NCBI GenBank assembly: GCA_035635855.1
Contig: DASQAF010000015.1
Coordinates: 1 to 64,000 of the forward strand
Reading direction: 5' to 3'
DNA: 64,000 nucleotides
DNA from: UBA11740 sp035635855
GTDB taxonomy: Bacteria > Acidobacteriota > Blastocatellia > Pyrinomonadales > Pyrinomonadaceae
The notes under the pieces are model-generated. The model ran no database searches. It was not told the DNA's origin and saw only the letters and a program-made list of their open reading frames with translations. Below, in pieces: positions 43,161-52,374 of this stretch. Each line of letters begins with the position of its first letter. Position 1 is the first letter of the stretch. A program made the position numbers and the translations under genes.

Positions 43161-43814
43161 ATGAAGGAAGAAAGCACGTCGCTGCAACGCCCGCCCAGCG
43201 TGGGTGAGGAAATCGCCAATAGCCTCAGCCACGGCGTCGGTCTGGCTCTGGCGATAATTGCCACGCCAATTCTAATTATCGCTGCGTCACGTTCCGGCAC
43301 TGCGTGGAATGTCGTCGGGGTCGCCGTGTTCGCGGCCAGCATGATCACACTGTACTTCGCCTCGACGCTCTATCACGCGCTGAGACACGAGCGGGCCAAA
43401 CGATTTTTCCGTATGCTTGATCACGGAGCGATCTTTCTGCTGATTGCCGGCACCTACACGCCTTTCACACTTGGCATCCTGCGCGGGCCGTGGGGTTGGA
43501 CGCTGTTCGGACTGGTTTGGGGTCTGGCAATCGTGGGCCTGACGATGAAGGCGGTTCTTGGCGCGCGCTACAGCTGGCTCTCTGTAGTTCTGTACTTGAC
43601 CATGGGATGGCTGGTGGTGATTGCGGCGCCTGAGGTATTCCATCGGGTCCCGCTATCAGGTCTTGCCTGGATAATCGCGGGAGGCATTGCCTACACGGGC
43701 GGCGTAGGCTTCTATGCCGCACATCGCGTGCGCTATGCCCACTTTGCCTGGCACTTATCCGTGATTGCCGGAACCGTCTGTCATTTCTTCGCGGTCCTTT
43801 GGTATTCCGCTTGA
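43161..43814 (+). CDS. PAQR/hemolysin III family membrane protein
   Basis: A 217-residue protein with seven membrane helices. The family residues are all present: EEIANSLSHGVGLALA, STLYHALRHERAKRFFRMLDHG, FLLIAGTYTPFTLG and AHFAWHLSVIAGTVCHFFAV, with the zinc-type Ser, His, Asp and His ligands. Eukaryotic relatives are receptors or ceramidases; bacterial members probably act on membrane lipids, though hemolysis is doubtful. TACAAT at 43144-43149 is a good -10 box only 11 bp from the ATG, and there is no ribosome site, so the mRNA may be leaderless. Confidence 0.92.
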   Translation: MKEESTSLQRPPSVGEEIANSLSHGVGLALAIIATPILIIAASRSGTAWNVVGVAVFAASMITLYFASTLYHALRHERAKRFFRMLDHGAIFLLIAGTYTPFTLGILRGPWGWTLFGLVWGLAIVGLTMKAVLGARYSWLSVVLYLTMGWLVVIAAPEVFHRVPLSGLAWIIAGGIAYTGGVGFYAAHRVRYAHFAWHLSVIAGTVCHFFAVLWYSA

Positions 43815-43878
43815 GTTTAGAAAACCAACCTTGGGCTTTTGAATCCAAAACACCCAACTAAAGTTGGTACTCTAAACA
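43815..43878 (+). repeat. 64-bp inverted repeat right after the PAQR gene
   Basis: GTTTAGAAAACCAACCTT at 43815 and AAAGTTGGTACTCTAAAC ending 43878 are inverted and match at about 15 of 18 positions. The element begins at the base after the stop codon. An inner CCCAACTAAAGTTGG palindrome is included. It could end the PAQR transcript but looks like a mobile palindrome. Confidence 0.65.
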
Positions 43879-44055
43879 CTCGGTGCTATTATCTGGCCAG
43901 TTAATCACCATGTGTAAGCAGCAACCCACACATTATCGACCTCTCGACAACCGCGCCGACCTCTTCGCGGACTAGTGGTAATTCATCAACATCGCTTCGC
44001 CTGATCCCGACACTTCTCGTAAGTGTCTTTGTCCAACTTTCCAGGGAGGAGAGAG

Positions 44056-45426
44056 ATGATGGCTACCGCAATTGCACCAAAAAAACCTGAAATCAAAACC
44101 GAATTGCCCGGACCAAAGGGCCGTCAAGTTATTGAGGCTGATGCGCAGTTTGTGAATCCGGCCTATCCGCGACCATCGTTCAAACTGGTGGCTGAACGAG
44201 GCAGCGGTGTGTGGGTCGAAGACGTTGACGGAAATGTCTTTCTCGACTGCAACGCCGGCGTGGCCGTGTGTTCGACCGGACATTGTCATCCGGAAGTAGT
44301 GGCCGCCATCCAGGATCAAGCTGCGCAACTTATTCACATGTGCGGCACTGACTATTACTACCGGCAGATGCCTGACCTGGCGAAAAAGCTGGACGAGATC
44401 GTGCCAGTGGCGCGGCCGACGCGGACGCATTTTGCCAACAGCGGCACAGAGGCAGTTGAGACGGCTCTGAAGCTCGCCATGCACGCGACCGGACGCGAAA
44501 AGTTCATCGCCTTCTTTGGCAGCTTTCACGGACGCACACTGGGCTCGCTCTCGCTAACTTCGTCAAAGGCCGCGCAGCGACTCGGATTCAAACGACAGGC
44601 GCTGGATGTCGTCCACGTGCCTTTTCCCAACGAGTATCGCAATCCCTTCAGCGCTGAAGATTGTGGAAACGAGGGCGCCGGCCAGGGAGCCTTGAATTGG
44701 ATCGAGAATCGTCTCTTCAAAACCACCACTCCGCCTGAGGAAGTTGCCGCGATTGTGGTTGAAGCCGTTCAGGGCGAAGGCGGTTATGTGCCCGCGCCGG
44801 AAGGATTTCTGAAGGGACTGCGACGCATCTGTGACGAGCACGGCATTCTTCTTGTCGTTGATGAAGTCCAGAGCGGCATGGGTCGCACCGGAAAAATGTT
44901 TGCGTGTGAACACTACGATGTGAAGGCCGACATTGTATGCATTGCCAAAGGTATTGGGTCCGGTTTACCTATCGGTGTTTGCGTGTCACGGGCAGACTTG
45001 ATGGACTGGAAGCCAGGCGCGCACGCGTCAACCTTCGGCGGAAATCCTGTCTGTATCGCCGCGGCACTGAAAACGATCGAGCTGCTCGAACGCGAACTGG
45101 TGGCGAACAGCGCCGAGGTGGGGGCTTATCTGAAGCGCGGCCTGGAAAAGTTGATGGGCAAGTATGAGTGCATCGGCGACGTGCGCGGCATGGGGATGAT
45201 GCTGGGAGTTGAGTTTGTTAAGAGCAAGACCACCAGAGAGGCAGACGTGGAACTGCGTGATCGGGTTGAAGTCGCCAGCTTTGCGCGCGGTCTGATCTTG
45301 CTGGGCGCCGGCACGAATTCGATTCGCTGGTCGCCGCCGCTGATTTTGACGAAAGAGAACGTCGACGTGGCTCTGAAGATTTTTGACGAAGCGATCGCGG
45401 CGTCGGTGTCAGAAGCCCGACCGTGA
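44056..45426 (+). CDS. Class III aminotransferase (acetylornithine/4-aminobutyrate type)
   Basis: A 456-residue PLP enzyme. The ATG at 44056 has GGGAGGAGAG upstream, better than the earlier open start. The PLP-binding motifs are FANSGTEAVETALKLA, ESLIGFH-equivalent GSFHGRTLGSLSL, DEVQSGMGRTGKMF and the Schiff-base lysine in IVCIAKGIGSGLPIG. Length and order fit the acetylornithine, ornithine or GABA aminotransferase group; the exact amine donor is unclear. The last six residues VSEARP and the stop codon are encoded by a REP-A repeat. Confidence 0.9.
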   Translation: MMATAIAPKKPEIKTELPGPKGRQVIEADAQFVNPAYPRPSFKLVAERGSGVWVEDVDGNVFLDCNAGVAVCSTGHCHPEVVAAIQDQAAQLIHMCGTDYYYRQMPDLAKKLDEIVPVARPTRTHFANSGTEAVETALKLAMHATGREKFIAFFGSFHGRTLGSLSLTSSKAAQRLGFKRQALDVVHVPFPNEYRNPFSAEDCGNEGAGQGALNWIENRLFKTTTPPEEVAAIVVEAVQGEGGYVPAPEGFLKGLRRICDEHGILLVVDEVQSGMGRTGKMFACEHYDVKADIVCIAKGIGSGLPIGVCVSRADLMDWKPGAHASTFGGNPVCIAAALKTIELLERELVANSAEVGAYLKRGLEKLMGKYECIGDVRGMGMMLGVEFVKSKTTREADVELRDRVEVASFARGLILLGAGTNSIRWSPPLILTKENVDVALKIFDEAIAASVSEARP

Positions 45427-45478
45427 GGGAGGGCCTGGTTATCGAGCGTTGCTTGCTTACGCGCGGGCTTCCGACACT
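45406..45478. repeat. REP-A paired palindrome overlapping the aminotransferase stop
   Basis: GTGTCAGAAGCCCGACCGTG then AGGGAGGGCC (45406-45435), followed after about 25 nt by an inverted shorter partner CGCGGGCTTCCGACAC (to about 45477). The stop codon TGA at 45424-45426 lies inside the first copy. Confidence 0.85.
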
Positions 45479-45500
45479 ATCCCCTTAACGAGGAATGCAT

Positions 45501-45977
45501 ATGTTCGAAGGCACAGTCATCTCAATTAACATCGCTCCAGCAGCGGAAGCGCCGATGCAATCGGTCACTGAAGTGCTGGCCGTTCCCGGAAGAGGCCTGG
45601 AAGGCGATCGCTATTTCGATCACAAAGGCACCTTTTCCAAACCACAACCGGATCGTGAACTGACGCTTATCGAAGCTGAAGCAGTAGAAGCAATGAAGCG
45701 CGAGCTGGATGTCGATTACGGGCTCGGCGACAGCCGCCGCAACGTGGTTACGCGCGGCGTGCCTCTGAATCATCTGGTCGGCAAGGAATTTTGGATTGGC
45801 GAGGTGAAGGCCCGCGGTCTTCGGTTATGTGAACCGTGCTCGCATCTGCAAAAGTTGTCGCATGAAAAGGTCCTGCCCGGGTTGGTTCATCGCGGCGGTC
45901 TGCGCGCGCAGATTTTGAGTGAAGGAATAATTCGCGTAGGACAAACAGTGAAGGAATCGACGCCTCAAAGCCGATAA
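45501..45977 (+). CDS. MOSC domain protein
   Basis: A 158-residue cytoplasmic protein. The ATG at 45501 is chosen because GAGGA lies 6 nt upstream; an ATG two codons earlier has none. The MOSC core is present: GRGLEGDRYFD, LTLIEAEAVEAM, SRRNVVTRGVPLNHLVGKEF and the conserved cysteine in LRLCEPCSHLQK. MOSC domains carry sulfur or molybdenum-cofactor chemistry; this stand-alone form may be a sulfur carrier or oxidoreductase component. The 3' end overlaps the convergent tsaD gene by 13 bp. Confidence 0.9.
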   Translation: MFEGTVISINIAPAAEAPMQSVTEVLAVPGRGLEGDRYFDHKGTFSKPQPDRELTLIEAEAVEAMKRELDVDYGLGDSRRNVVTRGVPLNHLVGKEFWIGEVKARGLRLCEPCSHLQKLSHEKVLPGLVHRGGLRAQILSEGIIRVGQTVKESTPQSR

Positions 45978-47038
45978 CGCACGTGCTTGCGCAACTCTTC
46001 GTCCTCAACCTCGATGTTTTGCAGGCGCAGCATTACGTCGGCATTCAAGTCCCAGCCGGCGCGCTCGCCTGCCTCCAACTTTACTGTGCCTGCGGCGGCA
46101 ATCATAGCGGCGTTGTCGGTTGATAGATGCAGCGAGGGAAAATAAACCGGCGCGCCCAACTTTGCCGCAGCCTCGCGCGCAGCGTCGCGCAAAGCGCCGT
46201 TGCAGGCGACCCCACCGGCGACGATCAGAGTCTTTGGCCGGTAGTCTTTCGCCACTCGTTCCATTGTCGAAACCAGCGAGAGCACAACAGTACTTTGAAA
46301 ACTGGCGGCGAGATCCTTTATGCCCTGCGACGGCTCTCCGCCATTCTGCGCCGGTTGCAGGCCCGACTCGCGCACGTACTTGGTGACCGCGGTTTTCAAT
46401 CCGCTGAAACTAAAGTCCGGCCGATTGTCCCCCATCCGCGGCAGCGCAAATTTGACGGCCCGCGGATTCCCTTCTCGCGCCAGCTTCTCAATGATTGGCC
46501 CGCCGGGATAGCCCAGGCCCAAAAGCTTAGCCACTTTGTCGAACGCTTCTCCGGCCGCATCGTCGCGGGTGCGGCTGACGACTTTGTACTTGCCCGGCTC
46601 AGGAACGAAGAACAGATTTGTGTGTCCGCCCGAAACAATCAGCGCCAGCGCCGGATGCTCGACCGGCGGATTCTCAAAACACACCGAGTAGATGTGGCCC
46701 TCGATGTGATTGACGCCCACCAGCGGCCTATCGAGCGCGAAGGCCATCGCCTTGGCGTAAGAGACCCCGACGAGCAACGAACCAATCAGGCCGGGACCGA
46801 TGGTGACGGCGATGCCATCAATGTCATTTTTCGTAATATTGGCGCGAGTGAATGCTTCTTCGACCACGGGCGCGATTTTGTCGAGGTGTTCGCGAGAGGC
46901 GAGCTCAGGCACTACCCCGCCGAATCGTGTATGGGTGGCGATCTGTGAGGCGATTACGGACGAGACAATCTCTCGGCCATTGCGCACAATCGCCGCCGCG
47001 GTTTCATCACAGGAAGTTTCGATTCCAAGAACCAGCAT
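45965..47038 (-). CDS. tsaD: tRNA N6-threonylcarbamoyladenosine transferase TsaD
   Basis: Transfers the threonylcarbamoyl group to A37 of ANN-decoding tRNAs, with TsaB and TsaE. It is 357 residues, the usual length. The metal and nucleotide motifs are intact: LGIETSCDETAAAIV at the start, VNHIEGHIYSV (metal His pair), IVSGGHTNLFFV, VAGGVACNGALRD and the late STDNAAMIAAAG. Another Tsa gene (tsaE) lies at 52350. The convergent MOSC gene overlaps the last 13 bp. Confidence 0.96.
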   Translation of the reverse strand: MLVLGIETSCDETAAAIVRNGREIVSSVIASQIATHTRFGGVVPELASREHLDKIAPVVEEAFTRANITKNDIDGIAVTIGPGLIGSLLVGVSYAKAMAFALDRPLVGVNHIEGHIYSVCFENPPVEHPALALIVSGGHTNLFFVPEPGKYKVVSRTRDDAAGEAFDKVAKLLGLGYPGGPIIEKLAREGNPRAVKFALPRMGDNRPDFSFSGLKTAVTKYVRESGLQPAQNGGEPSQGIKDLAASFQSTVVLSLVSTMERVAKDYRPKTLIVAGGVACNGALRDAAREAAAKLGAPVYFPSLHLSTDNAAMIAAAGTVKLEAGERAGWDLNADVMLRLQNIEVEDEELRKHVRYRL

Positions 47039-47132
47039 TGTCAGTTGTCAGTCGTTAGTAGTCAGTAGCTTTCGATTATTCCACGATACTGCGCCACCGT
47101 AGCAACTGACAACTGACGACTAACTACTGACA
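47039..47132. repeat. TGTCAGT-word inverted repeat between tsaD and rsmD
   Basis: The left arm is TGTCAGTTGTCAGTCGTTAG then TAGTCAGTA; the right arm is CAACTGACAACTGACGAC then TAACTACTGACA. The unit is about 7 nt (GTCAGTT). The right arm contains the rsmD stop codon (47124-47126). Confidence 0.8.
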
Positions 47133-47687
47133 AAAGCGATAAAAACTCAAGCAAGAATCGCCCTGCTTCAAGACGCGATAACGCTGCAGCTCGTCGAATA
47201 CCTTTGGCAAATCCTTTTTCTTATGATGCTCAACCACCAAGACGCCTCCCTTCGCTAATAAATGCGCCGCATTCTTGCCGATGTAATCCAGCACTTCCTC
47301 GTAATCCATCGCATATGGGGGATCGAAAAAGATCACGTCGAACGGCTCTGCTTCGTTCTTGACGTTTCGGCTGAGAAAGTCCAACGCCTCCCTGCTCACA
47401 ACCTCGGTCTGCCCATCGCCAACGTTCAGCAAGTCCAGGTTCGTTTCAATCAACGCGTACATCTTGCGCGAACGATCGACAAAGGTAACCTGGGCCGCGC
47501 CGCGGGATAATGCTTCGATCCCGACCGCTCCCGACCCGGCGCAGAGATCGAGGAATCGCGCGTCTTCAATCCGCGGCGCGAGAATATTGAAAAGCGTCTC
47601 GCGCAAACGATCAGAGGTCGGCCGCGTTTTCAGTGACGGCGGGCTTTTTAGTTTTCGTCCGCGATATTTTCCAGAGATGATACGCAA
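47124..47687 (-). CDS. rsmD: 16S rRNA (guanine-966 N2)-methyltransferase RsmD
   Basis: Methylates G966 of 16S rRNA. It is 187 residues, normal. It opens MRIISGKYRGRKLKSPPSLK and TRPTSDRLRETLFNIL, followed by the SAM motif FLDLCAGSGAVGIEALSRGA and the catalytic DPPY in VIFFDPPYAMDYEE. The last codons (CAG TAG) lie in the word repeat. It reads on the same strand as tsaD but upstream of it, with 85 bp between. Confidence 0.95.
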   Translation of the reverse strand: MRIISGKYRGRKLKSPPSLKTRPTSDRLRETLFNILAPRIEDARFLDLCAGSGAVGIEALSRGAAQVTFVDRSRKMYALIETNLDLLNVGDGQTEVVSREALDFLSRNVKNEAEPFDVIFFDPPYAMDYEEVLDYIGKNAAHLLAKGGVLVVEHHKKKDLPKVFDELQRYRVLKQGDSCLSFYRFCQ

Positions 47688-47827
47688 TGTTGCCTCTCGG
47701 AATCTGAGAATAGCCGCTTAGCGCTATGAACGCTAAGCGGCATTCGCCCGCGAAGATCTGGACAGGCGACCTGCTCTCCTGTATTAATTACCGCTTTCGC
47801 ATACTTTTTGACTCGATCATCAATGCC

Positions 47828-48862
47828 ATGAAAAAACTTGTCCCTTCCGTTCTCCTGCTGAGTCTTTGTGGGCTGGCCAATGCTCAGGGCGGCAACGCCA
47901 AAATTGATTACAGCGCGCCGCCCAATGCGCCATTCACTGCCGAAGAAGTGACGGTGCCCGCCGGGGGATACACGCTCGCGGGCACGCTGTTGCTGCCAAA
48001 GAACGCAAAGCGTAGCTTGCCCGCTGTGATAACCATAACCGGCTCGGGACAACAGACGCGCGACGAACCCCTTCCGTTTCCGAATCTCGGAAAGTACCGG
48101 CCGCTGCGACAGATTGCCGAAACTCTGGCGAGCAGAGGCATTGCGGTGCTGCGCGTCGACGATCGCGGCGTGGGCGGCTCCGGTGGATTGGATGGGCTCA
48201 TGAACGCCACCAGCTCCATCTTTGCGAACGATGTGCGCGCAGAAGTTGCTTACCTGCGCTCGCGTCCTGAGATTGATCCGAAGCGAATCGCACTCGTCGG
48301 CCACAGCGAGGGCGGCGTGATCGCGCCCATGGTCGCCGCTGGTGACTCGCAAATCGCGAGCATCGTTTTGATGGCCGGGGACGGCAAGCGCGGCGATCAG
48401 ATCAGCAAAGATCAGCTAAACGATGTTCTCGAACGGACGAACATGACGGCCGAAGAGAAGAACAAAGAGCGCGCGAAGCAGGAAGCATTGATTCGCGCCG
48501 TGCGGACGGGCGCTGACCTCTCGAGCTATCCAGCGCAAGTGCGGATACCGTGGATTAAGGAGTTTTGGACCTACGACCCTTTAGCGACAATTCGCAAAGT
48601 GCGCCAGCCTATACTGATCCTGCAAGGCGCGCTCGACCGCCAGATCACCGTTGAGCAAGCGGGAATGCTCGAGCAGGCCGCACGCGAGGCAGGCAACAAG
48701 GACGTGACCACCCGGATCTTTCCGAATCTCAATCACTTGTTTCTGCCCGCTAAGACCGGCGCATTCAGCGAATATTCAACGCTTGAGACGAGTGTCATCG
48801 GCGACGACGTGTTGAAGGTTCTGGGAGACTGGTTGGTTGTGAAGCTCAAGGTGAAACACTAG
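47828..48862 (+). CDS. Secreted alpha/beta hydrolase
   Basis: A 344-residue exported hydrolase. The ATG at 47828 starts a signal peptide (MKKLVPSVLLLSLCGLANAQ), so it is preferred although its ribosome site is weak. The nucleophile elbow is VGHSEGGVIAP (Ser), the acid lies in LQGALDRQITVEQ (Asp) and the histidine in FPNLNHLFLP. Family members (COG1073-like, with S9-type features) hydrolyse esters or peptides; the substrate is not predictable. DDRGVGGSGG is the oxyanion loop. Confidence 0.88.
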   Translation: MKKLVPSVLLLSLCGLANAQGGNAKIDYSAPPNAPFTAEEVTVPAGGYTLAGTLLLPKNAKRSLPAVITITGSGQQTRDEPLPFPNLGKYRPLRQIAETLASRGIAVLRVDDRGVGGSGGLDGLMNATSSIFANDVRAEVAYLRSRPEIDPKRIALVGHSEGGVIAPMVAAGDSQIASIVLMAGDGKRGDQISKDQLNDVLERTNMTAEEKNKERAKQEALIRAVRTGADLSSYPAQVRIPWIKEFWTYDPLATIRKVRQPILILQGALDRQITVEQAGMLEQAAREAGNKDVTTRIFPNLNHLFLPAKTGAFSEYSTLETSVIGDDVLKVLGDWLVVKLKVKH

Positions 48863-48880
48863 CGTTAGAATTTTCAAGGC

Positions 48881-51127
48881 TCACCCAACCGCCGCCAGTT
48901 TCATTCGCGCATCGCCCTGGGCGCGCTTGATCATCTTCGCAGCCTCGAGAGAAGTCTTTCGTTGATTGATATAGAACTCGGCTTCTTTGCGCGCAGCTTG
49001 CAGGATGTCGAGGTCGCGCACCAGATTGGCGATGCGAAACTCAGGGAGACCGGCTTGCCGCGTGCCCATCACTTCACCGGGGCCGCGAATCTCTAAATCC
49101 TTTTCGGCGATCTTAAACCCGTCGTTGGTTTCTTCCATGATGCCCAGACGCTCGCGCGCAACTTCGGTTTGTTTGTCTGAAGCCAGCAGCACGCAGTAGC
49201 TTTGCTCAGCACCACGGCCGACGCGTCCACGCAACTGATGAAGCTGGGACAGGCCGAACCGCTCCGCATGCTCGACCACCATCAACGAAGCGTTGGGCAC
49301 GTCAACGCCGACTTCAATCACCGTCGTAGAGACCAGAATCTGTGTCTTGCCGCTGACAAAGTCACTCATCACTTTTTCTTTTTCTTCCGGCTTCATCCGC
49401 CCGTGCAGGAGCGCTACGGAGAACTTTGGAAACACGCGGTCGCGCAAATATTCATACCGTTTCGTAGCGTCGCGCAAATCCATCTTTTCCGACTCTTCGA
49501 CCAGCGGATAGACGACATAGACCTGGCGTCCGGCGCGCACTTCGCGGGCGATCAACTTCTTCACCTCCTGCCGTGCCTCTTCTCCATAGACCCGTGTTTC
49601 CACAGCCGTCCGGCCCGGCGGCATCTCGTCGATGGTCGAGACATCCAGGTCGCCGTAGACAGTCATCGCCAGCGAACGTGGGATAGGGGTTGCTGTCATC
49701 ACCAACACCTCTGGATTCAAGCCACGCGCGCGCAACTCAGCGCGCTGCATCACGCCAAAGCGATGCTGCTCGTCGATCACTACCAGGCCCAACTTCTTAA
49801 ACGCAACGTTCTCCTGAATCAGCGCATGAGTGCCTATGCAGGCGTTGACTTCGCCAGCGGCGATGGCTTGATGCAAGCGTTTCTTGTCGGCAGTCTTCAA
49901 TGAACCGAACAGCGATTCGACACGGAAAGGACTCTTCGCCAGAATTCGTTTGATGTTTCGAGCATGTTGTTCGGCGAGAATTTCAGTCGGGACCATCAAC
50001 GCAGTCTGGTAGCCATTTTCCATCGCCGCCAGCATGGCAATCAGAGCCACGATAGTCTTACCGCTGCCAACGTCGCCCTGCAGTAAACGATTCATCGGCG
50101 CGTCGGACTTCATGTCCTGAAAAAGTTCCTTCACTACTTTCCTCTGCGCCTCGGTGAGTTTGAATGGCAGCACGGAAGCAATCCGCTGCTTCATGGCAGC
50201 GTCGATCTTGATTGGCGCGCCTTTGCGTTCCTTAATCCGCTGCCCGCGCTTTACGGCGAGCCCAAGCGCAACCCAGAACAACTCTTCAAAAATCAACCGC
50301 CGATGTGCCGGGCTGCGCATGGCGTTGTAGTCGTCGAGCGAAGCATCTTCTCTGGGGAAATGCGCGTGCAGCAAAGCCTCGCCGCGCGCGACGATCCCTT
50401 GACGCGACCGCAGATCGGCCGGCAAGGTCTCTTCAATCGCCTTCCCGGGGAGCCGAGCCAAAACTTCATGAACAATCTCACGCAGGCGTTTAGTGCGAAA
50501 ATCTCCGAGCTTGCGATAGATGGGAACCCGACGGCCGACATGGATCGCCGCCAGTGTCGGATCGGTTTCGATTTCGCCTTCTTCGTTATCGGATCCGATA
50601 ACCAACTCCAACTCATCGGGCTTATTCAACCGTAGTGAGTAAGTTCCGCGTCGCTTGTCCCACTCCCATTTTCCAAAGGCGATGAACCGCGTCCCGGGAA
50701 CGAAGCGTTGCGAGTTGTATTGAATGATTTGCTGCGCGCGCGCGCCGGAAATGAACCACCAGACCACGACCGGCCGGCCGGTGCGTTGATGATCCGCAGC
50801 GCTGATTTCGAAAATGTAGAGACGTTGCTTGAATGACCGGCGGTTGCGAACCTGGAAACCTCCGGCGATGCGCACAGTTAGATCTAGCGAGGCTTCCAGA
50901 CCGTGATACAGATGCCGAATTTCGACCATGCTCGAACGGTCTTCATAACGACCCGGAAGATAGTTGACCAGGTCTTCGACATTGACGGCGTTGATGTCTT
51001 TTCCCGGAGAGACTTCCGCCAGCGCCAGTGCCAATTTGCGCGCGCTTTGCGGACCGAAGCGAGGGACGCCGCGACCGGGCAGATCGGTTATTCGGGTATC
51101 CAGAGTGATGGAAGAAGTGGGCGTCAT
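48881..51127 (-). CDS. recG: ATP-dependent DNA helicase RecG
   Basis: Reverses stalled replication forks and resolves recombination intermediates. From the ATG at 51127 it is 748 residues. The wedge/OB domain is in the N-terminal third (YHGLEASLDLTVRIAGGFQV). Helicase motifs: Walker A LLQGDVGSGKTIVALI, DEQH box VVIDEQHRFGVMQR, TATPIPRSLAMTVYGDLD and QLHQLRGRVGRGAEQSYCVL (motif VI). Length is normal; the region MEETNDGFKIAEKDLEIRGPGE is the RecG TRG-type end. No helicase motif is missing. Confidence 0.96.
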   Translation of the reverse strand: MTPTSSITLDTRITDLPGRGVPRFGPQSARKLALALAEVSPGKDINAVNVEDLVNYLPGRYEDRSSMVEIRHLYHGLEASLDLTVRIAGGFQVRNRRSFKQRLYIFEISAADHQRTGRPVVVWWFISGARAQQIIQYNSQRFVPGTRFIAFGKWEWDKRRGTYSLRLNKPDELELVIGSDNEEGEIETDPTLAAIHVGRRVPIYRKLGDFRTKRLREIVHEVLARLPGKAIEETLPADLRSRQGIVARGEALLHAHFPREDASLDDYNAMRSPAHRRLIFEELFWVALGLAVKRGQRIKERKGAPIKIDAAMKQRIASVLPFKLTEAQRKVVKELFQDMKSDAPMNRLLQGDVGSGKTIVALIAMLAAMENGYQTALMVPTEILAEQHARNIKRILAKSPFRVESLFGSLKTADKKRLHQAIAAGEVNACIGTHALIQENVAFKKLGLVVIDEQHRFGVMQRAELRARGLNPEVLVMTATPIPRSLAMTVYGDLDVSTIDEMPPGRTAVETRVYGEEARQEVKKLIAREVRAGRQVYVVYPLVEESEKMDLRDATKRYEYLRDRVFPKFSVALLHGRMKPEEKEKVMSDFVSGKTQILVSTTVIEVGVDVPNASLMVVEHAERFGLSQLHQLRGRVGRGAEQSYCVLLASDKQTEVARERLGIMEETNDGFKIAEKDLEIRGPGEVMGTRQAGLPEFRIANLVRDLDILQAARKEAEFYINQRKTSLEAAKMIKRAQGDARMKLAAVG

Positions 51128-51238
51128 TACGGCGATAATAACACCAGTCAAGCCCTGATGGTGGCGATTGCATTAGCAACAATTCTCACGAAACTCGAAA
51201 GCGGCATTTTGCGTTTTCAATATTGAGGAGCAAATCAA

Positions 51239-51703
51239 ATGAAGCATTGGGAATCTCTTGTCGATCAGAAAATTCGCGAAGCGATGGAGCAGGGCGAGTT
51301 TGACGACCTGCCGGGCATGGGCGAGCCCATCGATACTTCCGTTAATCCCTTTGAAGACCCTGAAATGCGTCTGGCCCATCGGATGCTGCGGAATGCCGGG
51401 TTCGCACCATCATGGATCGAGGAACGCAAGGATATTGATGCTGAGCTTGAGATTGCGCGTACCCAACTCGCGCGGGGATGGACAATCCGGCAAAACGCGC
51501 AAGGCACTGAGAACGAAAGAGGAGCGCAGGCCCGCTGGGAGAAAGCCGTAACTTCATTCCGAACTCAAGCGAGCGAACTCAACCAGCGCATCGCCGCATG
51601 GAATTTGAAAATCCCGGCGGCGGGCTTTCAAAGACGGCTAATCGATATTGAAAAAGAAGTGAGGCAGGTCGAGCATCCCGGCGAAACGGGCGCGGCCAAG
51701 TGA
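51239..51703 (+). CDS. DUF1992 (DnaJ-homologue subfamily C28-like) protein
   Basis: A 154-residue cytoplasmic protein. The signature WESLVDQKIREAMEQGEFDD, LPGMGEPID and NPFEDPEMRLAHRMLRNAGF is that of DUF1992, the conserved domain of DNAJC28. There is no J-domain. The ribosome site GAGGAG is good. The role of this family in bacteria is unknown; helical repeats suggest a protein-binding role. It is divergent from recG. Confidence 0.93.
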   Translation: MKHWESLVDQKIREAMEQGEFDDLPGMGEPIDTSVNPFEDPEMRLAHRMLRNAGFAPSWIEERKDIDAELEIARTQLARGWTIRQNAQGTENERGAQARWEKAVTSFRTQASELNQRIAAWNLKIPAAGFQRRLIDIEKEVRQVEHPGETGAAK

Positions 51704-51705
51704 AA

Positions 51706-51727
51706 GGGGCACGGCGCACCGTGCCCC
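51706..51727. repeat. Short GC hairpin after the DUF1992 gene
   Basis: GGGGCACGG-CGCA-CCGTGCCCC, a perfect 9-bp stem, 3 bp after the stop codon. No T-run follows. It may be a weak terminator or one more REP-type element. Confidence 0.55.
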
Positions 51728-51783
51728 AAACATTTAGCTTCCGGTCGGCGACCGCAAACTAACAGACTGCATTACTGTTTTCC

Positions 51784-52224
51784 CTAACTACTTACCGCAA
51801 CCGGCGCAGCGCAATGCTTCTCGAAAGCCTGTCGCAATTCTGCGGCAATCTGTTCCGGCCCTCTGCCCTCGATCTGATGTCGCTCCATCATGTAGACAAG
51901 CTGTCCATCTTTCAAAAGTCCGATTGAGGGTGACGACGGCCCAAAGCCGGTAAAGTAACTGCGGGCCCGTTCGGTCGCCTCGATGTCGCCTCCCGCAAAC
52001 ACGGTCGCGACTTTGTCAGGCCGGACTTCATTCTGCAGGGCCATGGCAATCCCAGGACGCGCTTTGCCGGCCGCGCAGCCACAAATTGAATTAACTACAA
52101 CCATGACGGTCCCTTTTGAATTCTTTAATGTTTCATCGACCGCTTGCGGTGTTCTGAGTTCCTGAACACCGAGCCGGGTCAACTCTTCGCGCATCGGGCG
52201 AATAACTTCTTCCGGATATGGCAT
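51784..52224 (-). CDS. BrxA/BrxB-type bacilliredoxin
   Basis: A 146-residue thioredoxin-fold protein. The active site is CGC in VVVNSICGCAAGKARPG, the mark of the BrxA/YphP and BrxB/YqiW family. These proteins remove bacillithiol from oxidised protein thiols in Firmicutes; Acidobacteriota may use the same or another low-molecular-weight thiol. The ribosome site AGAGGAG is strong. It is convergent with the DUF1992 gene. Confidence 0.92.
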   Translation of the reverse strand: MPYPEEVIRPMREELTRLGVQELRTPQAVDETLKNSKGTVMVVVNSICGCAAGKARPGIAMALQNEVRPDKVATVFAGGDIEATERARSYFTGFGPSSPSIGLLKDGQLVYMMERHQIEGRGPEQIAAELRQAFEKHCAAPVAVSS

Positions 52225-52301
52225 TTCTAATTTCTCCTCTGGATATGTTGATTAGTTGATTGAGTGTTGATTGTAGCACGATCACTGCATTGCCGCGGCC
52301 G

Positions 52302-52374
52302 AGTGGCACAGACCCTGGTCGGGAATTGAGTTTTTCATTGCGTCGCCGCTTAGACTGACGTCTGTGCTACCACT
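52302..52374. repeat. GTGGCACAGAC inverted repeat overlapping the tsaE end
   Basis: AGTGGCACAGAC at 52302-52313 is mirrored by GTCTGTGCTACCACT at 52360-52374, with a 3-nt insertion. The right arm encodes part of the TsaE C-terminus (VVAQT) and the TsaE stop follows at 52350-52352. Confidence 0.65.
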
